DNA of 64,000 nt from Sabellastarte sp. h YS-2021 (taxonomy: Eukaryota; Annelida; Polychaeta; Sabellida; Sabellidae). Below the pieces are notes generated by a model that saw nothing but the letters and a program-made list of their open reading frames with translations, was not told where the DNA came from and searched no databases. Position numbers and translations under genes: made by a program. Each line of letters begins with the position of its first letter. Position 1 is the stretch's first letter. The stretch lies in the NCBI GenBank assembly GCA_964017235.1, contig OZ024931.1:124073530-124137529 (forward strand). The letters run 5' to 3'. Shown here piece after piece: positions 36,501 to 51,500 of this stretch.

Positions 36501-39500
36501 CATCAACAGAAGCTGTGCAGTCAATGTAATTGCACTTTTAATAATTTTCACATAAAGAGGTTTTATTCCACATAGTTGACAAGGAATTGACTGAAGTATC
36601 CTGACATCATTCATATGTGTTAATTACACTTAGTCAAACAACATATAAGCAATTGTCTCTTTTATCATAACAATAGATTGATTACAGCATCCAATTATCT
36701 TTGATGTGTGTTTATCACACTTAGCCAAAATTCTCACCATAAAACATAATTATACAGAATTATCCCCCCTTTAGTCAACATTAACATGGACTAGATTTTA
36801 ATACAACACCATTTCAATTAAGGCACAAAGTTTCTGCTGAATAGGATCCCTTATTTCTCTGTTTTAATAATCCTGAAGAAATATCTTTATAAAACCAGTC
36901 GAATGCTCTCTGCAGGTCTACAAATAAGTTTTAATAACAAAAGTTTTCAACTGGGGGCCGATTTGTCCAGTGGCAAATTTTTATGGGGCCGATTTGTCCA
37001 GGCCTGACTTTTTTAGGGGGCCGATTTGCCGAGGGCCGATTTGGCAAAGGGCCGATTCGTCCAGCTCCCGATATATGTTACCTCTAAAATATTTTGAGTA
37101 GAAATAAAGGGTCACATGACACAGAAAACCACTGTGGTTATATGACAAGCTTGGACTTCGCTAAGCCACCCTTCGTGAAATCCATTTAAGTCCAGGACTT
37201 GGCAAAGACAAATGACTCAGATTTAAGTCCCTGACTTAGCCTAAGTCTGAGACCCTTTGTGAAACCGGCCCCTGGGGTCTCAACAGTTTTTTTTTGCCCA
37301 ACAGTCCTTCAATATGGAATCAGTACACGTGAAAGCATAGGTTTGAGATTAAGATTATGTCTAGAACTATGTCATCAATTATAAAACCAATTTATATTAA
37401 ACTTTTTTATTCCACCTATAAATGTATGCTTTGAACTTTGAACAAAACACTGAGCATCAACAAAATATATTTTCTATAAAAAATTGTTAATATTAAATCT
37501 GGACCATATGGTTAGAACTATCTGTGTAATGAATGCCATCAGTCTGAGACACTTGGATCCTTTAGGGCAGAATAATTTGCAGTGAGTAAAATAAGGCTCC
37601 CCCAACAGCGCAGTTACAACAAATACTTAGTGGAAATCTTACCACAGAAATCCCAGCAGGCAATAGGATGTCAAAAAGAAATCAAAAAGACACTGGGTAT
37701 GACATCCAAAACTCATGCTTATTTGAAATTCGAAATGACATCATATGTTAAATGTCAAATAGATCTTTAGTAGCCTAGTCTATTTGACATCTCCAAAAGC
37801 CATAAAAATGACATCTAGTAGCCGATTATAAATTTGATATCAGCATAAGACATCAATATGATCACCCAATTTGGACTGATTTCATATCTATGTGACATCA
37901 GAAACTGACATCAATTTGATGTACTGATTTAAAAATCTGATTGACATCATTTTGCAAGTGCTTTTTAGAAATACAGTTAAAAATATTTTTGGTTTCAAAG
38001 TTAATACTGTGTTACATTGTTTAAACTCCCAACATACAACTGCCATTTATGCACACTTACCTGACACAGCTTTAAGTCATTTCCATGTACTATACAGATT
38101 ATTCCAAGGGAGAAAATAATGAATGTCATCTGGGAACAAGTTGGGAAAATTTATACATAAATTTATAAATTGATACAAATTATGGGTACAAACGTTTGAA
38201 TATTAGAAGCACTTTTTCTAAACTTTTTTTTCTTTATTTGTTCAATCTTTGGCTTGGTTGCAAACACTAAAGAATACATTTGTTTACAAGTCAACATATT
38301 TATTGAAGGTTTTTGCTGTCACACAGCATTTTAGTTACAGTTTTAAACATAATTGTTTTGTCTATACCAAAAATTAATTATTTCTTTCAAAGCAACATCA
38401 CACAGACTATAGGACAAGTTGGTTAGTAGGTTCAGCATCTAATCACAGGTTGTCACCTCTATCTGGGTTTGCCCCTACTCATGCGAAAGAGCTGAGGGCC
38501 TGTCCTAATATGACCCTGGCTGTTTTCAGGATGTAAAACCCAACTTTGACTTAACACAGACTAGATAAATTATTCCGACTTAGGCATGATTTAGACATCC
38601 AGACGATGTATTGGTAATATTCATAAAAAATGAAATCATAATTTTATAGAATACCAATGTCAATCTGATCTCAAATTATATGATGATACTCTACTTTAAA
38701 TGTCTTAACAAAGTGACATCACATTAATATCATTAAGATGTCAGAAACAATGCCCGTATATTATTCGAACATCATATTTTCATCATTTGACATGACTACA
38801 CAGAGTCATGTTGGGATGGTGTCAATTTTATGTCATTGAATAGGATAATACGATCATGTCATGTCTGGTAATCATTTTGACATCTAGTTGATATTATAGG
38901 TATGTCATTGACATAAAGTCATGTCATGTCACATAAACTGGATGTCAGATTTGTGTCAGATGACGTGACCACCTAATATCATGTCCGAGTGATAGTTAGT
39001 TGATGTCATATACTAACATGACCAAAACATGATGTCAAGAATTGGACCTGTGCCTGCTGGGATGGATGAAAAGGTAGTTAAGGCTGACTGATATTTGTTG
39101 GAATAATTGCACAATATTGCATTAACCATTCCATATTTAGTGTGTGCACGTAATATAATTTCTGTAGAAAATTTTATTTTGAAAAGTAGATTTTGAAGGC
39201 GCTTGCTTATATTTCTTGCTAACAGGAAACAGGTTGTCTTATGTTAATGAAATTAGCAACTGTAGAAAATTTTATTTGGAAAAGTAGATTTTGAAGGCAC
39301 TTGCTTATATTTCTTGCCAACAGGAAACAGGTAGTCTTGTGTTAATAAAATTGGCAAGTCTAACAAGGCCAGGAGATAGTGAAGCAACCATCTGAATTTG
39401 GATAATATGACTTTCTTGTATAAAGACCAATAACCAAGTGATTTCATTTGCTGTTTAATTTGATTGACACCTTGAAAAAGGCTCATATGTACTCACATGC

Positions 39501-42500
39501 ACATGTCAAATTTCCTGCCCATCTGCCTGTCGTGTCCCCAATATCGTGCAGACATGTCACGTTATCATGTAAAGATGTGTAATCTTGTGAGCACTGATAC
39601 TCTGCAACATCTTGGTAGGCTTGAGAGGGCATGGTAGTTATCAAGGCAGCATTGACAACATCTGGCGGCGAGCCACATTCAATAACTGAAATTATGCAAT
39701 AAATTCATTTCTTCCCTCTTCACAATTGATTTCTACTCACTGAAATGTTCAGCCTACGGAGTACACCACTTCATATGAGAAGTAGGCAAAACTAACTAGA
39801 TGTTAGCAGGTCTTTCAGCCAGTTTTAAGAGGTTTATTATTGCTATCAATGTCTTGCAAGGAAACTGATCAATACATAAAATACAAGGAGGAACTCTGTA
39901 AATAAACAGGCTGAAAGTTAAAATATTCAAGTTGATAAAGACGGAGTATTATCTTTTGAACTAGCAGTCAGCAATTGAGAGTAATACCAGGGGTTTTGAA
40001 TACAAATTATTGTAACAATTTCAAACAACTAATGTATTTTTAAATATTTTCCAAATGAAGAAGTGCTACATCTGCAACAGAGTGACTTCAACACAAAAAC
40101 AAGGGTACTCGGTGGCCTAGTGGTTAGCAAGTTTGGCATCTAATCATAGGCTGTCACCTCTGTGGGTTCAAGTCCCACAAGTGACATTGCTGAGGACCTG
40201 TCCCAATATCACCCTGGCTGTTGATCGGGACATAAAACCCCAACTTTGACTTCAACACAAAAACGTTTGTCTTGGGAGTGTGATACATCTGTTTTGGAAA
40301 GACCTGGCAACATTTTTGAGGACCATACAATAATATCTACATTTTATGTACAGAATACCAAAACAATCTTGGCTGGTGTTCACTTGCTTGAAAACAAAAG
40401 GTTTGTTAATCATCTGATAATTTTAACAAGATTTTAACAAAATGAAGATATTTTTCTTTTCTGTAAAAGTAGGACTCTTTGAGGTTATTGTGGGCAAATT
40501 AGTTATGATAGTTTTACTTCATTTATTGTAAATTTATTATCTATCGCTTTGGTTGAATGATGAGTAAAACAAATCCAAAGCAACACTAACAGGGTTGAAT
40601 TATTATTTGTCATAATTGAAGAGTGGTCATGTTGCTCTGTGGCATTAGTGCACATAAACCATGAGCTAGCAAGCTACTGTATTGACCCCTGACAAGAAGG
40701 TTTATATAGTTGACGGGTCTGTTTGTTGGCCAAATAACTCGAAAATTTGTAGACAGATTTGGAGGAGGTTGCTGCTCTATTCGAGTGCTTCTCTAGTTTA
40801 TTTAAGTAACTTAGTACTAGGTTAGTACATCTCTGGATGAAGAGATACACTGTAGAACATCTCTGATGGAACAGGGGACACAGAAAAATAGACAGGAAAG
40901 TTGTTGTCCATAATTAATGGGTGAACACATGTTAACTCGATAAATCGTACAGGTCCATAATTCAAAATAACTCTCTCGATTTATTAAGGTTAAAAATGTA
41001 AATAATCTAGTAATAGACTTATTATTTCAATAAACTTAGACAGATATACTGATTTTTCAACTTCAGCAATTACGATTATATGAAATTCGGAAAACTATAT
41101 TGAATTAAAACTAGTTGATTTATCAACTTAAAATATCAATTACTGTCTTGAGAAATTGAGAAAACTATACCGAATTAAAATTAGTTGATTAGTTGGCTTA
41201 ATAATAAATCGAATATTTTAAGATACAAACCATCAAATTTTCTAGTGTCACCATTCTTCGGGAAGCCACACCCTGCTGTAGTATACATTAAACAATTTTC
41301 ACCAGCATGGTCGTGCAGTACAATGGTGCAGTCTGCTTGATCTGTGCAGTTGGCTAGACACGTAAGCAGTTGCTGTACTAGAGTTAAACCAGATACACTG
41401 AGTGAATACATGGAAGATCCTCTGCAACCTAACTCACCTTTGTCTATGTAACCTTCCAACTCTGAAACAAGAGAGATATTGAAAAGAGTATGGAATGATG
41501 TGTATGTTCTAGAGTAAAAAAATGTGAAATTTCCAACAGTTTGAAATTTTCCAGAGAACAATTTAAACCTGCTTCTGTATCCTTGACCTTTGTAGAATAT
41601 TCTTAACAGATATGTGATTTTTGTTACAATCCCAAAAATTTGCTGTTTCGAAAATGCAATCTTTTCCCTCGTAAATCTGGATCTGAATGTTGGGATGGGA
41701 CTATCAGGTAGCTATATTGTACACCAAAATTCCCTAAAATCAATAATGTTGCTGGCAATTATTTTGAAAATTTTGTGATTTTTTTTGTGATCAGAGGCAA
41801 TTTAGACAGAACTATTTACATTCACTTATGCATAATTACACTCGTTCTATTCCACACTGGGTTCTAATCTAATCTAATGTGGACTTTTATAGCGCTTAAT
41901 CTCCATCACTGATGGACTCTAAGGCGCATCTAACCATAAGCAAAGGCAATTAGCGTTAATCAAGGGACAATAGCCAGGTCGTACCAAAGAGACACAGATG
42001 TGACGGGGGAGGCTATGGTGGGTAGGCTTTTGCAAACAGGTAAGTTTTAAGCTTGCTTCTGAAGGAGGCAACTGATGTTGCACAGCGGACATCTTGAGGG
42101 AGTTCATTCCAGGTCTTAGGAGCATCAAAGGCAAAACTCAGGCCAAAATGTTTGGTTGACTTAAAGACTGATGAATGAAAAGGAGGAACTGTAAGGTATT
42201 GATGATCTGGGTGACTACGCCTAGTACTATAGGGACAACTACTGGGAGACAGAAACGGTCCAAAATAGGAAGGAGAGCCACTATGCAAGAATTTATACAC
42301 AAGTGTTGCAGTTTTGAAAATACATCGGTACTTAACAGGCAACCAGTGGAGTTTCTTTAAGATGGGTGTGACATGAGCATACTTTCTGTGATTTGTAACA
42401 ATACGAGCAAGGGTGTTCTGAATACTTTGCAATTTGTACTGATTGAAACCGGACAAACCTCTGAACAGAGAGTTACAATAGTCCAGGCGACTACTGACCA

Positions 42501-45500
42501 AGGCATTTGCAGCAAGGACTGCAACATTAGGAGTAAGATGCTTTCTAATTCTACGGAGGTCGCGCATCTGAAGAAAGCACGCTTTGCAAGTCCTCTTGAT
42601 ATGCTCGGAGAATGAAAAATCTGCATCAAACCACACACCTAGATTTCTGACAGAATCAACCGGATGAAGAAGGCTACCAAGAATGCTAACAGGAAAATGA
42701 GAGGAAATCATGAGTGTTAGTGAACAGAGCCTTAGTATTGCTATCAATCACTTAGAAGTGGACTCAAACTCTGTAGTGAATACATTGCCAGTGGGACACC
42801 TAATCCCATTACCAAGATCATCAGTGAGACACAGGGGCCACGGTGGCAGAGTGGTAACACTCTCGCCTCCCACCTCTGAGGCCGGGGTTCGATCCCCGTC
42901 ATGGCCTTACGTGGGAAAGCTGATAGTTGCTTGCCGTTGGTTGGCAGTTTACAGTACAGAACCCTAGCGAACTGTATGTACTGGTTTCCTCTGCCCTTCC
43001 AACTACCCGTCGTGATATGACCTGTACAGTGTTGAAAGCGACGTAAAAAACCCCAAATAAATAAATAAAATCAGTGAGACATTCTCACTCCTCCAGGAAA
43101 TCTCTAACAAATAAGTCACTGCCACCTATACCGACACCGAAGACAAGACAGAAAAGGAGAACTGAATCTCCTTTTGACCAAGAACATCCTGACAGAGATA
43201 AATACATGAGTGCCAGCAAACCATTCTCCCTGGTGGCCAAGGGACTAAAGAAACTGACCATACCTCAATTCAATCAGCTGGAATTTAAGGAATGGGCAGT
43301 CTCCTAGTCTATGCAATTTAAGGTGCATACAACCACTCCTAAGCATGAGGAACTTAAAGTGAACCCAGTAAACATGGTAAACGTTTATAAACGTTTAGTA
43401 AACCTATAAACGTTTTTAAAACCAAATATAAAACCTAAATATTGACAATTATTCAATATTATGGGCTTATAAATGTTTCAGCAACATTAGGTTGGTTTAT
43501 AAACGTTTAATAAACGTTTTTAAATGTTTACAAAGAGTGAAGAATATCTTAACCTCGTTTTCATTTTGGATGATGATATCAGCACAGCCATTTTGAGAGA
43601 AACTGGAGAAATATTTCTGTTACTACATCTTGCTGTATCACTGTTGTTTGAAGCCATCATTAAATTATAAGTGGATATATAAAAGTACATTATATCATAG
43701 AATGCACTGTATAAAGTTAAATTAATGAAAACAGGGAAATTATTCATAAAAAATGAAGTTTGTTTACATTCTCCCTTGAATCATGCTGGATACTTGAACG
43801 TTTATAAACATTTATGTATAAATGTTTATAAATGTTTATGCTTAAACGTTGATAGGCGAACGTTTAGGAGCCCATCATTTTAAACCTAAATAAACTGTTC
43901 ATAGTTAGGTTTATAAATGTTTATAAAGGTTTGTAATGTTTGTAATGTTTGATATGCTTAAATGTTTATAGGCGAACGTTTAGGAGCCCATCATTTTAAA
44001 CCTAAATAAACTGTTCATAGTTAGGTTTATAAATGTTTATAAACGTTTGTAATGTTTACTGGGAAGTGGACCATAGAAATTACAGTCAAATGCAAAAAAA
44101 ACCTAACCCACCTTCTTGTGGAAGATCCCAACACTAGATACTTCCTTGTGAAGTCAGAGATCCAGACCATCATGGCTGAACTAGAAACAATTCTAGTACT
44201 GTCTTAGTTCATAGAGATAAAGGAATCTCTCAGCAGTAGATATAAACAAGCCACCTCAACTTTTCCAAAAAGGAAGCTCAAACCCTTGAACTTGAGGACT
44301 GGAAAAAGAGGCGCCCTGCTCCAATCAAAAGGATGACCCCTAAATAAGGGACCTCCAACTGAACTTGAAACTGGTTAAATAAACTTAACCTATATGAAGC
44401 TTTGTTTATCAGAATTAGAGTTTTTCCACACAGTTTTACATAGAAAAGAACACCAAGTCTTTTCAATAAAATAACCAATAGCAATAAAATAAAAAAAACA
44501 TTCGTTTATTCTTGTTTATTGATTACCTAGTTAAAAGGGGAAGGGGGGGGAGCTAGCGGTCCCATTTATTGAACCTGGGGCCAAACAAAAACACAAACTT
44601 TCACATATTAATGATGGAAAGTGTTAAATATACTGACATCTTGAACCAAATGAAGAAGAAGGCTAACATAGCCCGCCCTGGCATTTTGGTCAAAGGCAAA
44701 ACCATGTAAAGTCTCAAAAGAACACACTGTATTAAATTTATCTCATCTCATGTCCTAGCATCTGACAAAGTTTCCATCCAGCAGAGACACCAAACAAATC
44801 GCAGAATGGGGTGGATTTAAAAAAAAAATCCACCGCAGACCATGTCTTGGGTATCATTTAACAAATGACAACGATCTAAAGGATACAGAAACAGAGTTGA
44901 TTGAATTCATGGTCAACAACATGGCAGAAAATGAGAATACTTACAGGGAAACCCACAAACAGCTTGTTGACAAAAGCAGTGGAAGCTCCAAGTAATTCCT
45001 TGGAGGTTTTCCCAAGCTCTTTAGACAAGGGCTACCTACCCCACCCCCCCACCCACCACAAAAAAACCCCTAACTTATGAAAGCATCAACTCCAGGGCTT
45101 AAAAGAATTAGGCAACAACATGTCACTCAAAATACATTAAAAAGGGCATACCATGTAGATCAGTTTACAGTTCTGTAAATCACCCCACCAGTGGGAACAA
45201 TAAACTAGAGGATGAGCATATCAAGAAATATGTCCCTACTATACCATCCTACATATGAGACACTCAAGACTTCATGCTCAAAATATAGGAGCTGGAACCG
45301 ATCCCTCACTCTTATATCTGTTCCTAGCCACCATATTGGCATTCAAAACGTTTATATTCCGATTATACTGATTGAACATATGCAGATTTGTGTGATTCTA
45401 AATCCAATTGCAAAGTTGCTTGGGAAGCTATCGTATAGATTGTAAATCAGAAAGTAATTGGGAAGCTATCAGATAGCAAAGGCATATCTTTCCGCGGCGA

Positions 45501-48500
45501 TACAATGCCCTCTCTTTACCTTTCAATGGGGGACTACAGGTTAACTATTAACTGGGGAATGGAACAGCTCTCTAAAAACTTGCATAGGCCCTTTACCTAA
45601 TTGTAAGCTGTAACTAACCAATAATATTTTGTTTTTAACACCTGTATTTGCTCTTTTAAGCAAAAACCTACAGTTCAATCACTTTCTTTTTGCAACACCA
45701 CAAATTCGACCTGTATATTTAATAGTATTATGCTAAAAACTAGTGAATATATATTATGACCTATAAGATAAGATAAGATAAGATATTTAAAATTTTAAGT
45801 GCAACAACACCAATGTGTTATACTGCACTATAAAAACATTAACTACTATAAATATATTAACTAATATTCACAAACATATATATATACAAGCAATCAAAAA
45901 CTGGCAAAAATACCAAACAAAAACACAAGACTATACGAAATGACTAGAATAAACAATGTAAAAAATCAATCAACAATACATAAACAACAAACAAACTAAA
46001 GACTAGATATTGCAGAATAAATTAACACGAAGGACAAAACACAAAATAAATTAATTAAAACTTTTTAAACAGGCCACATTCTTTTAAATAATTAATGATA
46101 TTAAAAACATTTTCACAAAATAATTTTTGCATTGTATTAATATTTCTATAATATTTAATTCTGGTGTCACGTAGGTCGATACAGTCTAATAATATATGCT
46201 TGACTGTATCGGGACAATGACATGGAATGCACCAGGGCATATCTTCACCTTTCAACAGATAACTATGGGTGAAATAAGTGTGTCCTATACGGGCTCGAGT
46301 TATGACTATTTCCTCCCTACGAGATAAACCTGTCCAAACATAAAAATCTCCTACTGTAGGGTTTATTTGGAATAGTTTATTATCAGGACACGCATTCCAT
46401 TGAGCTTGCCACTTTTGTTTAAAAACACTATTTACATTCACTCTCAAGTCTGTATAGGGGACTTTCAAGTCTAAAACATTAAAATTCAAGGCCTGTTTGG
46501 CAAGCTCATCTGCTTTTTCATTGCCCTTTATGCCTACGTGACTAGGAACCCAAGCTAAAACCACTTTCTTATTCACTGACAAACAATCATTAAAAAGTTT
46601 TAAAATATCTTGAATAAAAGGATGATCACAGTTGTTGCTATCAAGAGCTTGAAGACTAGATAAAGAGTCACTAAATATGATAAAATGATCCCAATCACAA
46701 TTTTTTACAATATTAAAAGCCATTTTCAGAGCCTGTAATTCAGCTGTGAATATACTAGCATTGCCAGGAAGCCTGACTTGGGCACTGAGGTTATTAGATG
46801 TAGCAGCTGCAGCAACCCTATTTTCTGCCTTCGATCCATCAGTATATATAGCCCTATGGTCAGGATAACAACCTTTCAACTCAGCAAATAGACTTTGAAA
46901 AAGACAATCATCACCAAGGTGTTTCTTTTGATGGGTTAGATACAAATCTATGTGAGGCTTCTGTATAGTCCAGGGTGGGTCATCTGGCAATGACACAGTC
47001 TGAATTATATCCAGCTGAGGACAGACCACAGACAAATCTTCCTCTACACGATGCCCAAAAGATCTTATTGCAGATGGTTTCTTATCATACAGATCATAAT
47101 ACTGGGGGTTAAAAACAACATCATAAGCTGGATTGTCAGGATTACTTCTCAATTTCAAAGCATATTGAACACATAACTTATCAAACCTTAAATACAAGGG
47201 TGGTTCATTTGCCTCTACATACAAGCTTTGCATTGGAGAGGTCCTGAAGGCTCCCAGGCATGTTCTTAGGCCCTGGTTTTGAATGGGTTCCAATTTCTTA
47301 AGATAAGACTTACGAGCGGAACTAAAAACAGCACAACCATATTCCAATCTGGAACGAACAAATGAACGATAAAGTCTCATTAAAACACTTCTATCTGCTC
47401 CCCAATCCATTTTGGCAACTACTTTCAGTAGATTCATAGCTTTTTCACATTTCTGGCGAACATAATCTATATGTGCCTTAAAATTAAGTTTTCTGTCAAA
47501 GATAACACCAAGGAACTTAGTTTGTGAAACAACAGGGATTTGTGAATTATATATTGTCAATGTTGGGTCTGGATGAAGTTTTCTTTTATTACAGAAATGC
47601 ATGCAAACAGTTTTGGTTTTAGAAAATCTAAAACCATTTTCATCAGCCCATTTCTCTACTTTATTCAAACACAATTGAAGTTGCCTTTCTATTGAAGCCA
47701 TATTTCTAGAAGAACAAGTGATTGAGAAATCATCAACAAAAAGAGACTTTTCAAAGCTAGCTGGAATCACATCAGCAATACTGTTAATCTTTAAAATAAA
47801 TAATGTAACAGAGAGGATGCTGCCCTGGGGAACACCCATCTCTTGCCCATGTATATCTGAATAAACAGATCCTAAACGAACTCTAAAAACTCTGTTTGAT
47901 AAAAAATTCTGAATAAACATGGGCATTCGCCCCCTTAGGCCTACTTTATGTAGATCTCTTATAACGCCATACTTCCATACTGTATCGTAGGCTTTTTCTA
48001 AATCAAAAAATACAGAGACTACATGGTTGCCTTTTAAAAAGGAATCTCTAATAAAAGATTCAAGTCTTATTAATTGGTCTGTTGTAGTTCGACCTTTTCT
48101 AAAACCACTTTGATATTTTGTTAAAATATTATTTTTCTCAAGGAACCAAACTAATCTAGTATTAATCATTCTTTCCATGGTTTTGCATAAACAGCTCGTC
48201 AGGGAAATGGGGCGATAATTGGACGGGTTTTTTGGGTCTTTGCCTGGTTTAGGAATAGGTAATACAGTGGCCTCTTTCCAGCATTCAGGAATTTCACCTG
48301 AAGCCCATATATCATTAAATATATCAAGTAACACCATAAGTGAGTCTCTTGGTAAATGTTTTAGCAGCTGATAATGGATCTCATCTGGACCAGTGGCTGT
48401 GTCATGAGACTTATTCATAGCATCACATAGTTCTCTAATGGTAAATGGTACATTGTAGTTTTCAGAGTTGTCTGTGTCAAAATCCAAGTGTTCTTTTTCA

Positions 48501-51500
48501 GATTTCTCTTTATATTTTTGAAACTCTGTACGGTAATTGTTGCTGCTAGAATTCTTGCGGATTTCTTCGGCCAACCTATTTGCTATATCAACTCTTTCTG
48601 TTATTTTTGTCCCATCATTATTTTCCAGATGGTGTATTGTGGTGTTACTTTGTTTGCCACTTATTTTCCTAATCATTTCCCATACCTTCTTTGCTGGTGT
48701 CTTTACATTTAGTTTTGATACATATTCATGCCACGATTTCCTTTTACTTTCTTTAATTATTTTACGAGCATTAGCTCGACAGGTTTTATATTCATTTATG
48801 TTATCCGATGTAGGATTTATACGGCATTTATCCATTGCATTTTGACGAGCCTTAACAGCTTTTTTGCATTCACTGTTGAACCATGGTTTGTAGCTACCAG
48901 TGGACTGTCCAGTTGACTTTGGCACACATTTTGTTGCTATGTCATTTAACTTATTTAAAAATGCAGGAAATTTTTCTGTAGAGTCAGTAAAATTATGTCT
49001 ATTAATATCCAGAGAACACTGAAGTTTGAATTTTGGCCAATCAGCCTTTTTAAGATTCCAACGAGGAACATTGTCCTTAGGCATACTCTTAACTATATCA
49101 ATTAAAATAGGAAAATGGTCACTACCACACTGATCTGAATGGACCTGCCATGTAAAATCAAGAAAAACAGATGCAGAACATAAAGACAAATCTATTGAGG
49201 TGAATGAACCTGATGCAGGATGAAAGTAGGTAGGTGACTTATCATTAAGTAAACAAATATCAGAGGATTCAAGGAGATGTTCCACCTTATAGCCTAAACT
49301 ATTAGACGAGGAACAACCCCATAAATCACTATGTGCATTAAAATCTCCAATAAATAGAAAAGGTGCAGGTAACTGGTTGACTAGATTATCAATATCACTT
49401 TGTGCAACATTAAAACGTGGTGGAATATATACATTACATACAGTTATAGTTTTATGTAGAGATACTTTTACAGCAACTGCCTGCAGTTCTGTATCTAACT
49501 CAAGTACCTCATGGGGTATACCTTTCTTAACAAAAATAGAGCAGCCACCAGTGGCTCTCCCATCTACTTCAGACATACAAGTTTTAAAATAATGATCAAA
49601 TCCTCTAATATATACATTATCTGAATCTTTAAAATGAGTTTCCTGCAATGCTAAAATGTAGGGTCTAAAATTGGAAATTAAATTTTTAATTTCTTCAAAA
49701 TTTGGCCTAAAGCCACGACAGTTCCACTGTATTATACTTTTATTTTTGTTTGGTTCCATTATTTAGACTTTTATTACCACTCCGCCCTTGTGAACTTGTG
49801 ATTGGGGATTCTTCGACACTCATGTCACTGTCACTATCACTTAAAACATCATATTTATTGTGTTGTTTAATAGGGTCATTAGATCCCTTATGTTGTTTAG
49901 TCAAATATACTTTGCTCTGACTTATTTTCAGCTTAATGGGGTCATTTTGAGATGCACTTGTCTGACTCGATGCACTGGTTTTATTCACTTTATTTATCTG
50001 TTTCTCAACTGCGCACTTTTTTGGTTGTTTTGTGCCTTCTGGCCAAGTCATTTCTGTTTGTGTTTCTACGTTCACTGTTTTCACCACAGGTTTAGTTGCT
50101 GCAGCTGCTTGGGCATAGGTTGATTTCACAGAATTAAATATATCCATTTGTTTCTTGGCTTCTGTATATGAAATCCCTCTTTCTGCCTTAATCCTTTGAA
50201 TTTCCTTTTCTTCTTTCCATTTTGGACATTCTTTATCATTAGATGCATGCTTTCCTTGGCAATTTACACATTTTGCTTCATTCTTACATTCTTGAGAGTC
50301 TGTATGATCTTCATGCCCACATTTAGTGCAAACTTCATTCTTTCTACAGTTGAATTTAGTGTGACCAAACTTTTGACACTTGTAGCATCTCACAGGATTC
50401 GGGATAAATTGTGACACAGCCACTCTGTAGTAACCCACCCTGATGTATTTTGGTAAGGTCTGGCTCTGAAAGGTCAATATAAATGTCCCTGTTGGTTTCC
50501 TTTGTCCATCTCTGAATACCGATATCCTGTCCAGTTTTATGACCCCTTCATCTTTAAGTCCTTCTAATATTTCCTCATCAGAACATTCTTTTATGTCTGG
50601 GCATCTAATGACCCCTTTCTTTGTGTTCAGGCTGTAGTGTGGTGATACAGTGATGGGGATAACATTGTCCATAGTCAAGTGCAGTTTGGTCGTTTTCAGT
50701 AGTTTGCTGCTTTGAGCTTCCTTGTCAACTTCAACTAAAATGTCTCCATTTCTTAATTTTCTTATATTGAAAGGATCAGATCCTAAAACAGCAACAATGG
50801 CCTTGTTTACAGCAAATGGCGACAGCTTAGTCAAGGGTCTCTCATTGTCTGTGCCTTTTATCAACAAAAAACGTGGCCATGAACAAATTGGTGCAGAATC
50901 CAAGCTCGTAGTCAAGATATCAATTCTAGTTCGTTTCCTATCGGTCATTTGAGAGTGTTGAATAGCCATAGTAAAATAATAATTATTCATTGCCAATGCT
51001 CTCCACCCACCCTTCGAGCCCAACAAGGGGATATCATAATCGTGTGGAGCTGAGCCCTGCACACTGATATCAGAGATACATTAACAATATACTCAAAGAC
51101 CACAAAAGTGAACCTTGATTGACCTGTTAAGCAGCCGCCTTCTAGATACTCCAAACAAAAGCACAAACCAAACACCAGCATAATACAACAATCAAGTACA
51201 ACAGTATAAACCATTAGAAACAACAAGCCATCACTAATTTGGAGCACTAGGGCTTGGCACTACCAGCCGATTGATTAAGCCAGGCCATCTTAACCTTCCG
51301 ACTAAGTGAAATTGAGGCCAAAGCTGTGTATTGCCTCCTCAATGCCGCAACAAAGAATTGGCTCAACAGCCAGGACCCTCTCTTCCACTAACACGGATCG
51401 CAACCCACGGCAAACAGGCTGCCCCCAATTAGTCGCCTCTTACGACACGCAGGAGGATACGTTGGGCCTATTCTACTTCCCCGGACCCACAGGGGGATAT

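Larger units (their letters stand above)
45767..51496 (-). mobile_element. Full-length I/Nimb-like LINE with 16-bp target duplication
   Basis: ATATTATGACCTATAA is repeated exactly at 45751-45766 and 51497-51512, fixing a 5,730-bp element. It has a 5' UTR of about 430 bp, ORF1 with CCHC knuckles, ORF2 with endonuclease, reverse transcriptase and RNase H, and a 3' tail of short TTATC repeats instead of poly(A). Both frames are uninterrupted. RNase H together with CCHC ORF1 and a microsatellite tail places it in the I superfamily; Nimb-like is my best guess within it. Confidence 0.9.

Noticed and set aside
41181-41561. Full minus-strand frame as a single exon
   Set aside because: The PAN domain is bounded by a clear acceptor at 41462 and donor at 41230; the residues outside are intronic.
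42832-42905. tRNA-like sequence with good box B
   Set aside because: It is the head of a SINE with a SINE tail and a target-site duplication, not a stand-alone tRNA gene.
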